Source: Planctomycetota bacterium
GTDB lineage: Bacteria > Planctomycetota > Phycisphaerae > Phycisphaerales > UBA1924
DNA: 40,005 nucleotides
Reading direction: 5' to 3'
Assembly: GCA_030950285.1 (NCBI GenBank)
Contig: JAUZRR010000034.1
Span: 1-40,005, forward strand
Part shown: positions 24,573 through 33,580 of the stretch, one piece after another
How the letters are laid out: every line of letters starts with the position of its first letter
How positions within the stretch are numbered: the first letter of the stretch is position 1
The notes under the pieces: model-generated
What the model was told of the DNA's origin: nothing
Databases searched by the model: none
What the model saw: only the letters and a program-made list of their open reading frames with translations
Translations under genes and position numbers: made by a program

Positions 24573-27248
24573 TCACACCGGCACCGCTGTGTGTGTCAGG
24601 TTCTCCATCTTCCAGTGCTCGCCGCGTTCCCAGTAGTAGCGGATCACGTCGTCGGCCGCGTTCGTGCCGAACAGGTTGATCTCGCCGTTGGGTGTGACCA
24701 GCCCCTGCAGCGTGCCGACCGGCTGCTCGCTGGCGGTGATCTGCTCGCTGATGTTCGCCACCAGCCAGCGGTCCTCGCCGCCGTTCTCCTTGAACTGCGG
24801 CGTCCACCAGTAGACGACCAGGTCGCCACGTTCGTTGCGCCCGGAGATATTCAGCCCGCCCCACGGCGTCGTGTACGCGCTGACGCTGTCGCTGTCGAGC
24901 GTCGGGCCGTCAAAGAGCGCGTTGAAGTCGCTGGTCACCCACTTGGCAAAGCCCGGCACCCACCAGGTGACATTGAGCGCACCGCTGTCGTCGGTCCCCG
25001 CGAGGTTGATCCCGCCCCAGGGCGTGAGGAAGACCGCGAGTTGCCCGTGCATCGCCGGCGCCCCGCTGCTGGCCGAGAGGTCGTCGCTCCGCCACTGGTC
25101 CATGCCGGGCGTGGTCCAGACCGCCTGCACCCGCCCCTGGGCGTCGAGCCCGGCGATGTTGAGTGCGTTCCATTTGGTCACGAACGACACAACGTTGCCG
25201 ACAAACCGAGGCGTCGTAAAGCCGCGGGGCGTGAGGTCGGTCGCCGAGATGTTCTGGAAGGTCCACTCGTACGCGCCACTCAGCCCGTTGCCGTTCTGCC
25301 GGTAGAGGACCAGGTCACCGTCGGTGGTGTATCCGACGATGGTGACCCGGCCGTCCCGGGTGCCGAAGACCGAGATATCGCCCACGATCCGCTCGCCCCC
25401 AGCGGTCTCGGCGGTCAGGTCGCGGCTGGTCCACGCCGAGCGGTCGTTTGACCGCGTAAAGAGCACCAGCCCGCTGTCGGTCGCGACCGCCGCGTAGGTC
25501 AGGCCGTCCTTGGGATCGGTCCAGGTCAGGATGTCACTGACGGGCGTGCCGACATCGGGCAACGTGCCGAGCGTGCGGACGATCCAGCGGCCGCTCTGGT
25601 TGCTGTTGTCGTCGCCGCCGCTGTTGTTGTCGCCACTGCCGTTGCCGCCGTGGTCGTGGCCGTCGTCGTTATGGCCGTGATCGTCGTTGTGGTCGTCGTC
25701 GTCGTGGTTGCCGTGGTCGTCGTCGTGGTCGTCGTCGTCGTGGCTGCCGTGGTCGTCGTTGTGGTCGTGGCCGGTCCCGTCGTCCCCCGTCCCGCCCGAG
25801 CGGCCCATGACCCAGGCCCCCGCGCTCACCACGGCGTCCTGCCCGCCGTCGGTGCCGCCGATCGCCAGCAAACCGCCGAGCAGCACCGTGCCCTCGTGGA
25901 TCGCCACCGCGTGTCCGAGGAGCATCGCCCCTTCCTCGGCGCTTGGCGTGAGCGTGGATTCGAGCACCCACTGATCGTTCGGGTCGATCTTGCGGAAGAT
26001 CGCGACCGCGCCGTCGCCGGTGTCAGAGCCCAGGGCCACGCGGTCGCCTTCCATCGCGATCGAACGCCAGTGGGTGTCGGTGCTGGTGCCCGCGTCGAGG
26101 GTGGCTTCGAGGGTCCAGCGGTCGCCGCGGCGTTTGAAGACCTGCGCGAACGCCGCGTTTGAGCCGTCGCCTGCGCCCAGGGCCATCGCGGCGGCCCTCG
26201 AGCCCGACGCCGCGACGTCGTGCCCGAACCGGGCGCCGGGTGCCTGGCTCGTCGGCGTCAGTTTCGCTTCGACGCCCCAGGTATCTCTGTTCCGGCCGAT
26301 CGCAAAGACCGAGCCTGAGTCTTGTCCCATGTCGTCGTCGAGCCACGCCCCGACGATGACGCTGCCCGAGTGGACCGCGACGGCGTGCCCGAACTCGCTG
26401 TCGCGGGCGCTCTGGGGCGCGTCCATGCGGACCGCCACGTCCCAGCTTCGTCCGTTTCGTTCGTAGATATAGACCGCGCCGCTGGTGGCCGAGGTGTCGC
26501 TGTCGAGGCCTTCTTCGCCGGGGGCACCGACGACGACGGTCCCGCCGTCGGTGGCGACCGCCTGCCCGAAGCCGCCCCGGGCCCGTTGGTCGGCGGCCGG
26601 TTCGAGCGTGGTTTGCAGCGTCCACCCCGAGGGCCCGTCCGACGACGACCCGCTGTAGACATACGCCGCGCCGCCGGCCCGGGTCCCGATCACCGCGGTC
26701 GAGCCGTGGAGATCGACGCTCCACCCGAACCCGTCGCCGGCGTCGAGGCCGGGCGCGTCGAGCAGCGTCTCGAACGCCCAGGTCTGCGTCGAGCTCTGGA
26801 AGCGGAAGACCGCCGCGGCCCCGGCTCCGTTGTTGGCGCGGGGGGCGCCGAGGATCATCCGGTCGCCCTCGACCGCCAGCGAGCTGCGGCCCAGCCCGTC
26901 CAGGTCGGCGGGGTTGCCGGTGCCGTCGTCGGTGGTGAGCAGGGCGAGCTGCTGCCAGACGCCCGAGCCGCTGTCGCTTCCTGAGCCGCCGCTGTCGTCG
27001 CCCGAGCCGTTGCTGGAGGGCCCGCGTTCGAAGACGATCGGCTGGTTGTTGAGGTCGATGGTCGTCACTGTGAGGTACCCGCCCTCGCCCCAGGAGCCGA
27101 AGACGCTGGCCGCGTCGGCCGCCGACCAGTCGCCGTCGAGGACGATGCGTGGTTCGAGGCGTTCCATGGGCGTGTCGAAGCCGTCTCGGCGGGCGTGGGC
27201 GTCGTGGGGGGGGCGGGAGGCGTTTGCGCGGGGGGTGGGGTCGAGCAT
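24573..27248 (-). CDS. Large secreted FG-GAP/propeller protein with LEPR motif and His/Asp-rich linker
   Basis: 891 residues from ATG 27248, 8 bases after AGGAG. The N-terminus lacks a classical signal but has MERLEPRIVLDGDW, the LEPR motif that opens many very large planctomycete extracellular proteins. Next come a Ser/Gly/Asp linker and about six FG-GAP-like repeats (LAVEGDRMILGAPRANN, AVATDGGTVVVGAPG, AVAVHSGSVIVGAW), an integrin-alpha-type propeller. A linker of about 50 residues made almost only of His, Asp, Asn and Gly (DNA 25640-25780) follows. The C-terminal third holds five to six repeats of about 65 residues ending in WTP-like strands (LNVTWWVPGFAKWVTSD, LVVYWWTPQFKE), possibly a second propeller or lectin-like module. 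Probably surface-bound and metal-binding; function unknown. Confidence 0.85.
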   Translation of the reverse strand: MLDPTPRANASRPPHDAHARRDGFDTPMERLEPRIVLDGDWSAADAASVFGSWGEGGYLTVTTIDLNNQPIVFERGPSSNGSGDDSGGSGSDSGSGVWQQLALLTTDDGTGNPADLDGLGRSSLAVEGDRMILGAPRANNGAGAAAVFRFQSSTQTWAFETLLDAPGLDAGDGFGWSVDLHGSTAVIGTRAGGAAYVYSGSSSDGPSGWTLQTTLEPAADQRARGGFGQAVATDGGTVVVGAPGEEGLDSDTSATSGAVYIYERNGRSWDVAVRMDAPQSARDSEFGHAVAVHSGSVIVGAWLDDDMGQDSGSVFAIGRNRDTWGVEAKLTPTSQAPGARFGHDVAASGSRAAAMALGAGDGSNAAFAQVFKRRGDRWTLEATLDAGTSTDTHWRSIAMEGDRVALGSDTGDGAVAIFRKIDPNDQWVLESTLTPSAEEGAMLLGHAVAIHEGTVLLGGLLAIGGTDGGQDAVVSAGAWVMGRSGGTGDDGTGHDHNDDHGSHDDDDHDDDHGNHDDDDHNDDHGHNDDGHDHGGNGSGDNNSGGDDNSNQSGRWIVRTLGTLPDVGTPVSDILTWTDPKDGLTYAAVATDSGLVLFTRSNDRSAWTSRDLTAETAGGERIVGDISVFGTRDGRVTIVGYTTDGDLVLYRQNGNGLSGAYEWTFQNISATDLTPRGFTTPRFVGNVVSFVTKWNALNIAGLDAQGRVQAVWTTPGMDQWRSDDLSASSGAPAMHGQLAVFLTPWGGINLAGTDDSGALNVTWWVPGFAKWVTSDFNALFDGPTLDSDSVSAYTTPWGGLNISGRNERGDLVVYWWTPQFKENGGEDRWLVANISEQITASEQPVGTLQGLVTPNGEINLFGTNAADDVIRYYWERGEHWKMENLTHTAVPV

Positions 27249-27714
27249 CGGGTCTTCTCCTGTGTCAGCACGTCCCGTGTGCAAACCCCGTGCCCGGCGT
27301 CCGACCCTCTCTCACGCCCGCGCCACGGCCGATCTTCGCCGCAATCTGGCCAGAACCGACCAGCAAGCCGCTCCCAGCGGCCAATCCCCGCCCCCCGACG
27401 GCCACGTTCCGCCGCCCCCGGCGGGGGCGCTGATCGTGGCCCCGGGCGCAGCCCGGGATGAGGGGGGCCACACCCTCCAGAGCCCCGGAGGGGCGACGGC
27501 ATCGCTGCGCCTTCACCCCCCCGGGGCTCCTCTGTCGAAGGCGGCCCGGTTCCCCGGGCTGCACCCGGGGCAAGGGGCATGGTCCCCGCCGGGGGGCGGG
27601 GGCCGGGGGCCGGGGGCCGGAGGCAGAGACACCGCGGCACCGTCCTCCGGTCGCGAATCGGCGGGACCCGTCGGGCCTCCCGGCATCACCATCCGGCGCG
27701 GAGGCCGCGCCACC
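27249..27714. other. GC-rich spacer with several long palindromes
   Basis: No gene is supported. Hairpins seen: CCCGGGC-GCA-GCCCGGG (27441-27457), GAGCCCCGG (27480-27488) with CCGGGGCTC (27521-27529), CCCCGGG-CTGCA-CCCGGGG (27552-27570), and a (GGGGGCC)n run around 27596-27623. They resemble dispersed GCCCCGG-type repeats of planctomycetes. The promoter of the minus-strand propeller gene must lie near 27250. Confidence 0.6.
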
Positions 27715-27953
27715 GGGCTTGCGCCGATGCGACATCGTGCTGCGCCGGTGCGCGACGGGCTTGCGCCGATGCAACATCGTGCTGCGCCGGTGCGCGACGG
27801 GCTTGCGCCGATGCAACATCGTGTTGCGCCGGTGCGCGACGGGCTTGCGCCGATGCAACATCGTGTTGCGCCGGTGCGCGACGGGCTTGCGCCGATGCAA
27901 CATCGTGTTGCGCCGGTGCACGACGGCCTTGCGCCGATGCAACATCGTGTTGC
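27715..27953 (+). repeat. Minisatellite: 5.7 copies of a 42-bp unit
   Basis: Units run 27715-27756, 27757-27798, 27799-27840, 27841-27882, 27883-27924 and a partial 27925-27953. Each holds the hairpin GCAACA-TCG-TGTTGC (units 1-2 with small changes) between GCGCCG and GCCGGTGCGC. The 42-base period is a multiple of 3 and no unit has a stop codon in any of the six frames, which is why long apparent reading frames cross it. There are no unique spacers, so it is not a CRISPR array. Confidence 0.92.
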
Positions 27954-28142
27954 AACGCCCGAGAATGTCGCGTCGGCGAGAAAGTCGGTGTTTTTCGGGC
28001 TCTCGGGTGGTTCTCGCTCAACCCGCCCCCGCCGCACGCCGACACGAGACGGAGCAAGGCCGTCCGCCCGGCACGTCAGGCCGGGCCGGCCCACCCACCC
28101 GGCCGCGTTGACCCGCCGCCACACAATATAAGGAAACTTCTT
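27954..28142. other. Spacer and leader of the FnIII-like gene
   Basis: Gene-free stretch following the minisatellite. The only clear signal is AAGGA at 28130-28134, the ribosome site of the next gene. A local AT-rich patch (ACACAATATAAGGAAA) just before the gene could include a -10-like box. Confidence 0.4.
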
Positions 28143-28823
28143 ATGTCCATCGTGCCACGCAGTCGCCTCGGCAAGGTCGAGTTCTACGAGATCCGTATCT
28201 CGCCCTGGGCGACCAACGCCGCGGCCATCGGGCTCGACGTCGGCGACGTCACCGCGCTGGGCACCGCCACCGGTGCCGCCCGCGTTGCGTACAACGAGAT
28301 GATCGCCGCCCGCACCGCCTCGAAAGCCGCCACCCAGAACTTCTACGACATGGTCTCCACCATGCACAGCAGCCCCGGCTTCGGCAGCGACATGATCGAC
28401 ACCATCAAGAACTTCGCCCAGACCACCAACGACCCCAACGTCTACACGCTCGCCCAGATCCCCGGCCCCACGCCCCCCGGCGTCGTCGGGCCCCCCGGCA
28501 CCCCCTTTGACTTCCGCGTGGCCCTGCTCCAGGACGGGTCGGTCGAGCTCAAGTGGAAGAGCAGCAACCCGGCGGGGGCGACCGGCACCGTCTACGAGAT
28601 CTTCCGCTCCATCGACGGGGCCGCGATGACCTATGTCGACACCGTCGGCGAGAAAGTGTTCACCGACACCACCCTGCCCAACGGCTGCGGGCCCGTCACC
28701 TACCGCGTCACCGGCGTCCGCTCGACAGTCAAGGGCGACCCCGGCCAGTTCACCGTCCAGATGGGCACGGGCACCGTCACCGAAGAGGGCGAGGGCGAGC
28801 CGACACTGGGCATCGCCGCCTGA
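28143..28823 (+). CDS. Protein with C-terminal fibronectin type III-like domain
   Basis: 226 residues from ATG 28143, AAGGA at 8 bases. No signal peptide. Residues 1-105 are mostly helical (RISPWATNAAAIGLDVGDVTAL, AYNEMIAARTASKAATQNFYD), then a Pro-rich hinge (PGPTPPGVVGPPGTP), then an FnIII-like domain (VELKWKSSNPAGATGTVYEIFRSIDG, VGEKVFTDTTLP, TYRVTGVRS). The N-terminal part is not recognised. The gene ends at a strong terminator, so it is probably monocistronic. Confidence 0.8.
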   Translation: MSIVPRSRLGKVEFYEIRISPWATNAAAIGLDVGDVTALGTATGAARVAYNEMIAARTASKAATQNFYDMVSTMHSSPGFGSDMIDTIKNFAQTTNDPNVYTLAQIPGPTPPGVVGPPGTPFDFRVALLQDGSVELKWKSSNPAGATGTVYEIFRSIDGAAMTYVDTVGEKVFTDTTLPNGCGPVTYRVTGVRSTVKGDPGQFTVQMGTGTVTEEGEGEPTLGIAA

Positions 28824-28883
28824 TCCCGGGGCAGGGCCGCCCGATCCCGGGGCCGCAGCACCCACAACCTCTCCACGCACCAC

Positions 28884-28920
28884 ACGCGGCGCGGGCACAG
28901 CCCCGCGCCGCGTTTTCTTT
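28884..28920 (+). terminator. Strong intrinsic terminator
   Basis: A perfect 12-bp GC stem (28884-28895 with 28902-28913, loop CACAGC) runs into TTTCTTT (28914-28920), 60 bases past the FnIII-like gene. Confidence 0.93.
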
Positions 28921-29009
28921 GCGACGTTCCCCCCCCGCGCGGGCCGATCCATACCATGCACGGCGGGCCGGGCGAACGCCCCAGCCTGCACACGGAGGGC
29001 CACAGACCG

Positions 29010-31490
29010 ATGTCACCACCCCTCACCCCCCGCGCCGCCTTCCGACGCCGCCTGGCCCTCCTCATGCTCGCCTTCCTCGTCGCCGCCGGGGCCATGGCCG
29101 CCCAGATGGTCCGCCTCGGCGTCGCCGACGCCGACCACGCACTCGCCGAGGCCGAACGACGCCTCTCCCGCGAACGTTGGATCCCCACCGTCCGCGGCCG
29201 CATCCTCGACCGCAACGGGCGCATCCTCGCCCAGAACCGCCCGACCTACGAGGTCGCCATCGACTACCGGGTGCTCAGCGGCGAGTGGGCCGCCACCCAC
29301 GCCCGCCGCCACGCCCGCCGCGCCCACGCCAAGGCCTGGCCCATCCTCACCGAGGCCCAACGCGAGGAGGTCGTCGCCCGCTTCGAGCCGCTCTATACCA
29401 GACACGTCGCCGCGATGGAACGCCGCGTGCAAACCACCCTGGGCATCGCCCCGCAGGAGTTCGCCGACCGCAAACAACGCATCCTCGACCGCGTGCGCCG
29501 CACCGCGGGCAGCGTCGCCGAGTTCCGCCTCGATCGCTCCAAACGCGAGCAGCTCGAACGCGGGCGGTGGCTCACCCCCGAGATCTATGCCATCCTGCAA
29601 GAACGGGCCGCCGCCCCCATCGCCGCCCAACGCGAGCCCCACGTGGTCGGTGACGCCGCCGACGACACCGCCTTTGCCCTCATCCGCCTGCAGGACGCCA
29701 CCGCGCAGATCGCCCCCCCCGACGCGGGGCGCGGTTCCCCCGACGCGGGGCGCGGTTTCCCCAACGCCGGGCCGGATGCCCAGGCCGACCCCGTGGGGGC
29801 CGCCGAAGAAGTCCCGCTCCTGCCCGGCCTGGTCGTCCGCCGCAGCGAAGAACGCCAGTACCCCTACGACCACGCCCGCGTCACCCTCGCCCGCGACTCG
29901 CTGCCCACCCCGCTGCGGAGCGACGAGCCGGTCACCCTGGAACTCGAAGGCGTCGCCGCACACCTCATCGGGTGGATGGGCTCGAGGCCGCTCGAGTCCG
30001 ACGTCGCGCGAAGGGCCGCCCTGCTCGAAGCCGACCCCGACTTTGCCGCCCGAGCCCTCGTCAACACCCTCGACCGCCAGGGCCCAGACGCCCGCATCGA
30101 CCGCGGACAGTACAAGGACGGCGACCCCGTCGCCCGCGCCGGCGTCGAGTGGTCACGCGAGGCCGACCTCCGCGGCTTCCGCGGCCTCCGCACCGAACGC
30201 CTCGACACCGGCCAAGCACAAACCATCCCCCCAGAGCCGGGGGGCGATGTCACACTCACCCTCGACATCCACCTGCAAGCCCGCGTCCAGGCCATCCTCG
30301 ACCCACGCTTTGGCCTGACACAAACCCAGCCCTACCACAGCGCGGCCCCCGGCTCGCTCCCCATCGGCACCCCGCTCAACTCCGCCGCGGTCGTCATCGA
30401 CGTGGACTCCGGCGATGTCCTGGCCATGGTCACCAGCCCGTCGTTCTCCCGCGACGATCTCAAGGACAACCCCAAAGCCCTCTTCGAAGATGCGCTCAAC
30501 ACCCCCCTGGTCAACCGCGCCATCGCCAAGCCCTACCCCCCCGGGTCGGTCCTCAAAGCCCTCATCCTCTGCGGCGCCGTCACCCACGGGCACTACACCC
30601 TCGGCCAGCGCATCCGCTGCCGCGGCTACCTGCTGCCAGACAACGACAAGGTCCTCCGCTGCTGGATCTACCGCGAGGTCTACGGCTACTCCAACCACTC
30701 GATCCGCTTCGGCCGCGACCTCGACGCGGTCGACGCCCTCACCGCCTCCTGCAACATCTTCTTTTACACCATGGGCCGACGTATGGGCGCGAGCGCCATC
30801 GCCGACACCCTCCGCACCTTCGGCGTCGGCACCCGCTTCAACCTCGGGGTCGGGGCCGAGTTTCCCGGCTCGATCGGCACGATCCAGACCGTCACCGACG
30901 AGGACGGCAACCCCACCAACATCTACACCAACGACGGCGCCGGCCTCACCGAGTTTGACGCCACCATCATGGGCATCGGGCAGGGGCCGATCGCCTGGAC
31001 CCCCCTCCACGCCGCCAACGCCTACACCACCCTCGCCCGCATGGGAGTTGCGATCACCCCCCGCGTCATCGACGACGGCTCGGCCCCAAAGAGCCGCGAG
31101 ACCAGCCTCGACCGCCGCGCCATCGTCGCGGCCCTCGAAGGGCTCGACGGCGTGGTCAACAACCCCGACAACGGCACCGCCCACCACCTCACGTTCGACA
31201 CCGGCCGCGAGCCCATCTTCAACACCCCCGGCGTCCACGTCTGGGGCAAAAGCAGCACCGCCCAAGCCCCGCCCCTCTTTCTCGACAACCCCGCCCGCGA
31301 TGCCGAGGGCAACCGCATCCCGATCCGCTCGGGCGACCACGCCTGGTTTACCGCACTCGTCGGGCGAGAAGGCGAACGCCCCCGCTACGCGATCAGCGTC
31401 ATCGTCGAGTACGGCGGCTCCGGCGGCCGGGTCGGCGGGCCCATCGTCAACCAGATCATCCGCGCCCTTGTTGATGAGGGGTACCTCTAA
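29010..31490 (+). CDS. mrdA: Penicillin-binding protein 2 (elongasome transpeptidase), atypical
   Basis: 826 residues from ATG 29010 (GGAGG about 11 bases ahead; an upstream ATG at 28956 is less likely). One N-terminal membrane helix (LALLMLAFLVAAGAMAAQMV), then the PBP dimer region with VRGRILDRNGRILAQNRPTYEVAIDYR, a long insert (about 90-440) with a short repeat PDAGRGSPDAGRG, then the transpeptidase: S513-V-L-K516 (active Ser and Lys), S580-C-N582, and K747-S-S-T where KTG or KSG is usual. The enzyme cross-links peptidoglycan in the periplasm with RodA, encoded 3 bases downstream. The Gly-to-Ser change in the third motif is unusual. Confidence 0.92.
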   Translation: MSPPLTPRAAFRRRLALLMLAFLVAAGAMAAQMVRLGVADADHALAEAERRLSRERWIPTVRGRILDRNGRILAQNRPTYEVAIDYRVLSGEWAATHARRHARRAHAKAWPILTEAQREEVVARFEPLYTRHVAAMERRVQTTLGIAPQEFADRKQRILDRVRRTAGSVAEFRLDRSKREQLERGRWLTPEIYAILQERAAAPIAAQREPHVVGDAADDTAFALIRLQDATAQIAPPDAGRGSPDAGRGFPNAGPDAQADPVGAAEEVPLLPGLVVRRSEERQYPYDHARVTLARDSLPTPLRSDEPVTLELEGVAAHLIGWMGSRPLESDVARRAALLEADPDFAARALVNTLDRQGPDARIDRGQYKDGDPVARAGVEWSREADLRGFRGLRTERLDTGQAQTIPPEPGGDVTLTLDIHLQARVQAILDPRFGLTQTQPYHSAAPGSLPIGTPLNSAAVVIDVDSGDVLAMVTSPSFSRDDLKDNPKALFEDALNTPLVNRAIAKPYPPGSVLKALILCGAVTHGHYTLGQRIRCRGYLLPDNDKVLRCWIYREVYGYSNHSIRFGRDLDAVDALTASCNIFFYTMGRRMGASAIADTLRTFGVGTRFNLGVGAEFPGSIGTIQTVTDEDGNPTNIYTNDGAGLTEFDATIMGIGQGPIAWTPLHAANAYTTLARMGVAITPRVIDDGSAPKSRETSLDRRAIVAALEGLDGVVNNPDNGTAHHLTFDTGREPIFNTPGVHVWGKSSTAQAPPLFLDNPARDAEGNRIPIRSGDHAWFTALVGREGERPRYAISVIVEYGGSGGRVGGPIVNQIIRALVDEGYL

Positions 31491-31493
31491 ACC

Positions 31494-32729
31494 GTGCCAC
31501 TCCTCGACCTCATCAAGGGTTCGGCCGTGCCGGGACGCTCGGTGCTCTCGACGATCCGCATCGTCCACGCCGGGTGGATCGTGCTCTTCACCGGGCTGGC
31601 CCTCAGCCTCGTCGGCATCTACGCGATCGACCTGGCGACCAACCTCCGCCCCGCCCAGCCGCTCGATCTCTCCGCCCAGGCGTGGAAACAGATCGTCTTC
31701 CTCATCCTCGGCCTGCTCGCCGCGGTGGTCGTTGCCCTCCCGCACTACAAGCTCGCGGCCTACATCGCCTGGCCGGCCGCGTTTCTCGCACTCGCGCTGC
31801 TCGTCTTCCTGCTGATTCCAGGCGTCCCGACGTGGATCGTCACCCCGGTCAACGGCGCCCGCGCGTGGATCAACCTCCCCCTCTTCAACCTCCAGCCCAG
31901 CGAGCCGGCGAAGATCGCCTACGTCCTCTTCATGGCGCTCTATCTCCGCCGCCGCGACCCGCCCGAGACGCTGCTGGCCCTCATCCCGCCGGGGTTGCTC
32001 ACCCTCATCCCCGTCGGGCTCATCACCATCCAGCCCGACCTGGGCACCGCGAGCCTGTTTGTGCCGTCCCTCTTTGGGATGCTCATCACCGCCGGCGCGC
32101 GCCTGCGGTACCTCGCGCTGGTCGTCGTGCTCGCCGCCCTCGCGGCCCCGGTCGCGTGGCCCTTCCTGCTGCCCCACCAGAAAGCCCGCTTCGAGGCCCT
32201 CGTCCAGCAGATCCAGGGCGACCGCTCCCGCGAGCACGACATCAACTTCCAGTCCTTCACCGCCCAGCGCCTCATCGCAGCCGGCGGCGTCACCGGCCAG
32301 TCCGACGAACGCACCCGCGCCCTCGTCCACTTCAACCGCCTCCCCGAACCCCACAACGACATGGTCTTTGCCGTCATCTCGACCCGGTTCGGCATCGTCG
32401 GCGCGATCGGCCTGACCGCGCTCTTTGTCGTCTATTTCGCCGGGGCGCTCCTCGTTGCGGCCACGTGCAAAGACCGCTTCGGCCGCATCGCCGCGGTCGG
32501 GATCGCCGGGTTCATCGCCACCCAGGTCGTCATCAATATCGGCATGAATATCGGCCTGCTCCCGATCATCGGCATCACCCTGCCCTTCATCAGCTACGGC
32601 GGCTCAAGCATGCTCACCTGCTGGGCGATGACCGGCATCCTCTTCAACATCGCGATGCGACGCGAACTCACCCCCTACAACCCCGCACCCAGATACCCAC
32701 TCGGCCAGGAACCACATGCACGCAAATGA
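31494..32729 (+). CDS. rodA: RodA/FtsW-type SEDS glycosyltransferase
   Basis: 411 residues from GTG 31494. Ten or so membrane helices. Landmarks: GARAWINLPLFNLQPSEPAKIAYVLFMALYL, TIQPDLGTASLFVPSLFGML, LPEPHNDMVFAVISTRFGIVGAIG (candidate catalytic Asp region; the usual EE is ST-R here) and FISYGGSSMLTCWAMTGIL. The enzyme polymerises lipid II in the elongasome with PBP2. The 3' end overlaps the next gene by 14 bases. This supports peptidoglycan synthesis in this lineage. Confidence 0.94.
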   Translation: MPLLDLIKGSAVPGRSVLSTIRIVHAGWIVLFTGLALSLVGIYAIDLATNLRPAQPLDLSAQAWKQIVFLILGLLAAVVVALPHYKLAAYIAWPAAFLALALLVFLLIPGVPTWIVTPVNGARAWINLPLFNLQPSEPAKIAYVLFMALYLRRRDPPETLLALIPPGLLTLIPVGLITIQPDLGTASLFVPSLFGMLITAGARLRYLALVVVLAALAAPVAWPFLLPHQKARFEALVQQIQGDRSREHDINFQSFTAQRLIAAGGVTGQSDERTRALVHFNRLPEPHNDMVFAVISTRFGIVGAIGLTALFVVYFAGALLVAATCKDRFGRIAAVGIAGFIATQVVINIGMNIGLLPIIGITLPFISYGGSSMLTCWAMTGILFNIAMRRELTPYNPAPRYPLGQEPHARK

Positions 32730-33561
32730 ACCCGAACCCAGGACGACCGCTTCGCCTGCCTCTGCGCGCGCGCCGCTCTCCAAAGCCGCCGACCTCACTC
32801 CCCCCGTGCCCACTCCCGACTTCCTCGAATCGGCCACATCCCTGGGCATCGAGTTCGAGCCCGGCGAGCTCGACCGCCTCGGCACCTTCCTCGCCCTCCT
32901 CCTCGACGCCAACACCCGCACCAACCTCACCGCGATCAAAGACCCCGCCGACGCCTGGACCCGCCACGTCCTTGACGCGCTCACCCTGCTGCCCATGCTC
33001 GCCGACCTTCCCGAAGGCGCCCGCGTCATCGACATCGGCTCCGGCGGCGGGCTGCCCGCGATCCCGCTCGCGATCGTCAGCCCCCACCTCCGCTTCACAC
33101 TCCTCGAAGCCACCGGCAAAAAGTGCGACTTCCTCCGCCACGCGATCGCCGAGCTCGGGCTGCCCAACGCCGACGTCCTCCAGTCCCGCGCCGAAACCGC
33201 CGGGCAGGACCGAGGCACCCGTCAGCCCGACGGCTCGCGCACCGGTGCCATCCGCGAGGTCTTCGACGCCGCCACCGCCCGGGCCGTCGGCCCCCTCGCG
33301 GTCGTCGCCGAGCTGACCATCCCCCTGGTCAAAGTGGGGGGGCTGGTCGTCCTCGTCAAGGGACAACGGGCCGACGAAGAGCTCGCAGCCGCCAAGCAGG
33401 CCCTCCACATGCTCGGCGCGACCCACGCCGGGACGATCGACACGCCCACCGGCCGGGTCGTCGTCCTCGAAAAGCTCCGCACCACCCCCCGCACCTACCC
33501 CCGCCGCGACGGCGAACCCAAACGGACCCCGCTCGGCGTCCCCAAAACCCCCACCCCATAG
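32716..33561 (+). CDS. rsmG: 16S rRNA (guanine527-N7)-methyltransferase RsmG
   Basis: 281 residues from ATG 32716, preceded by AGGA inside rodA. An N-terminal extension of about 35 residues is Pro/Ala-rich. The SAM-binding core has VIDIGSGGGLPAIPLAI, TLLEATGKKCDFLRHAI and FDAATARAVGPLAVVAEL, matching RsmG/GidB. The family uses SAM to methylate G527 of 16S rRNA. The stop codon TAG is part of a REP head (ATAGAG), so the REP fixed the end of the gene. Grouping with pbp2-rodA is unusual. Confidence 0.94.
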   Translation: MHANEPEPRTTASPASARAPLSKAADLTPPVPTPDFLESATSLGIEFEPGELDRLGTFLALLLDANTRTNLTAIKDPADAWTRHVLDALTLLPMLADLPEGARVIDIGSGGGLPAIPLAIVSPHLRFTLLEATGKKCDFLRHAIAELGLPNADVLQSRAETAGQDRGTRQPDGSRTGAIREVFDAATARAVGPLAVVAELTIPLVKVGGLVVLVKGQRADEELAAAKQALHMLGATHAGTIDTPTGRVVVLEKLRTTPRTYPRRDGEPKRTPLGVPKTPTP

Positions 33562-33577
33562 AGCCCCTCGCGCAAGC
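33558..33577 (+). repeat. Truncated REP overlapping the rsmG stop codon
   Basis: ATAGAGCCCCTCGCGCAAGC, then the right arm is missing and the next REP begins 3 bases later. The rsmG TAG (33559-33561) is inside it. Confidence 0.82.
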
Positions 33578-33580
33578 CCT

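Noticed and set aside
27715..27953. CRISPR-like array
   Set aside because: The 42-bp units are directly adjacent with no unique spacers, and no cas genes are near; it is a minisatellite.
26830..29003. Several long apparent reading frames on both strands across the minisatellite
   Set aside because: They arise because the 42-bp unit has no stop in any frame and the DNA is very GC-rich. The 14-residue translated repeats have no ribosome site and overlap real genes.
30153..32354. 733-codon minus-strand frame opposite PBP2 and rodA
   Set aside because: Shadow of two confirmed genes; no ribosome site or family features.
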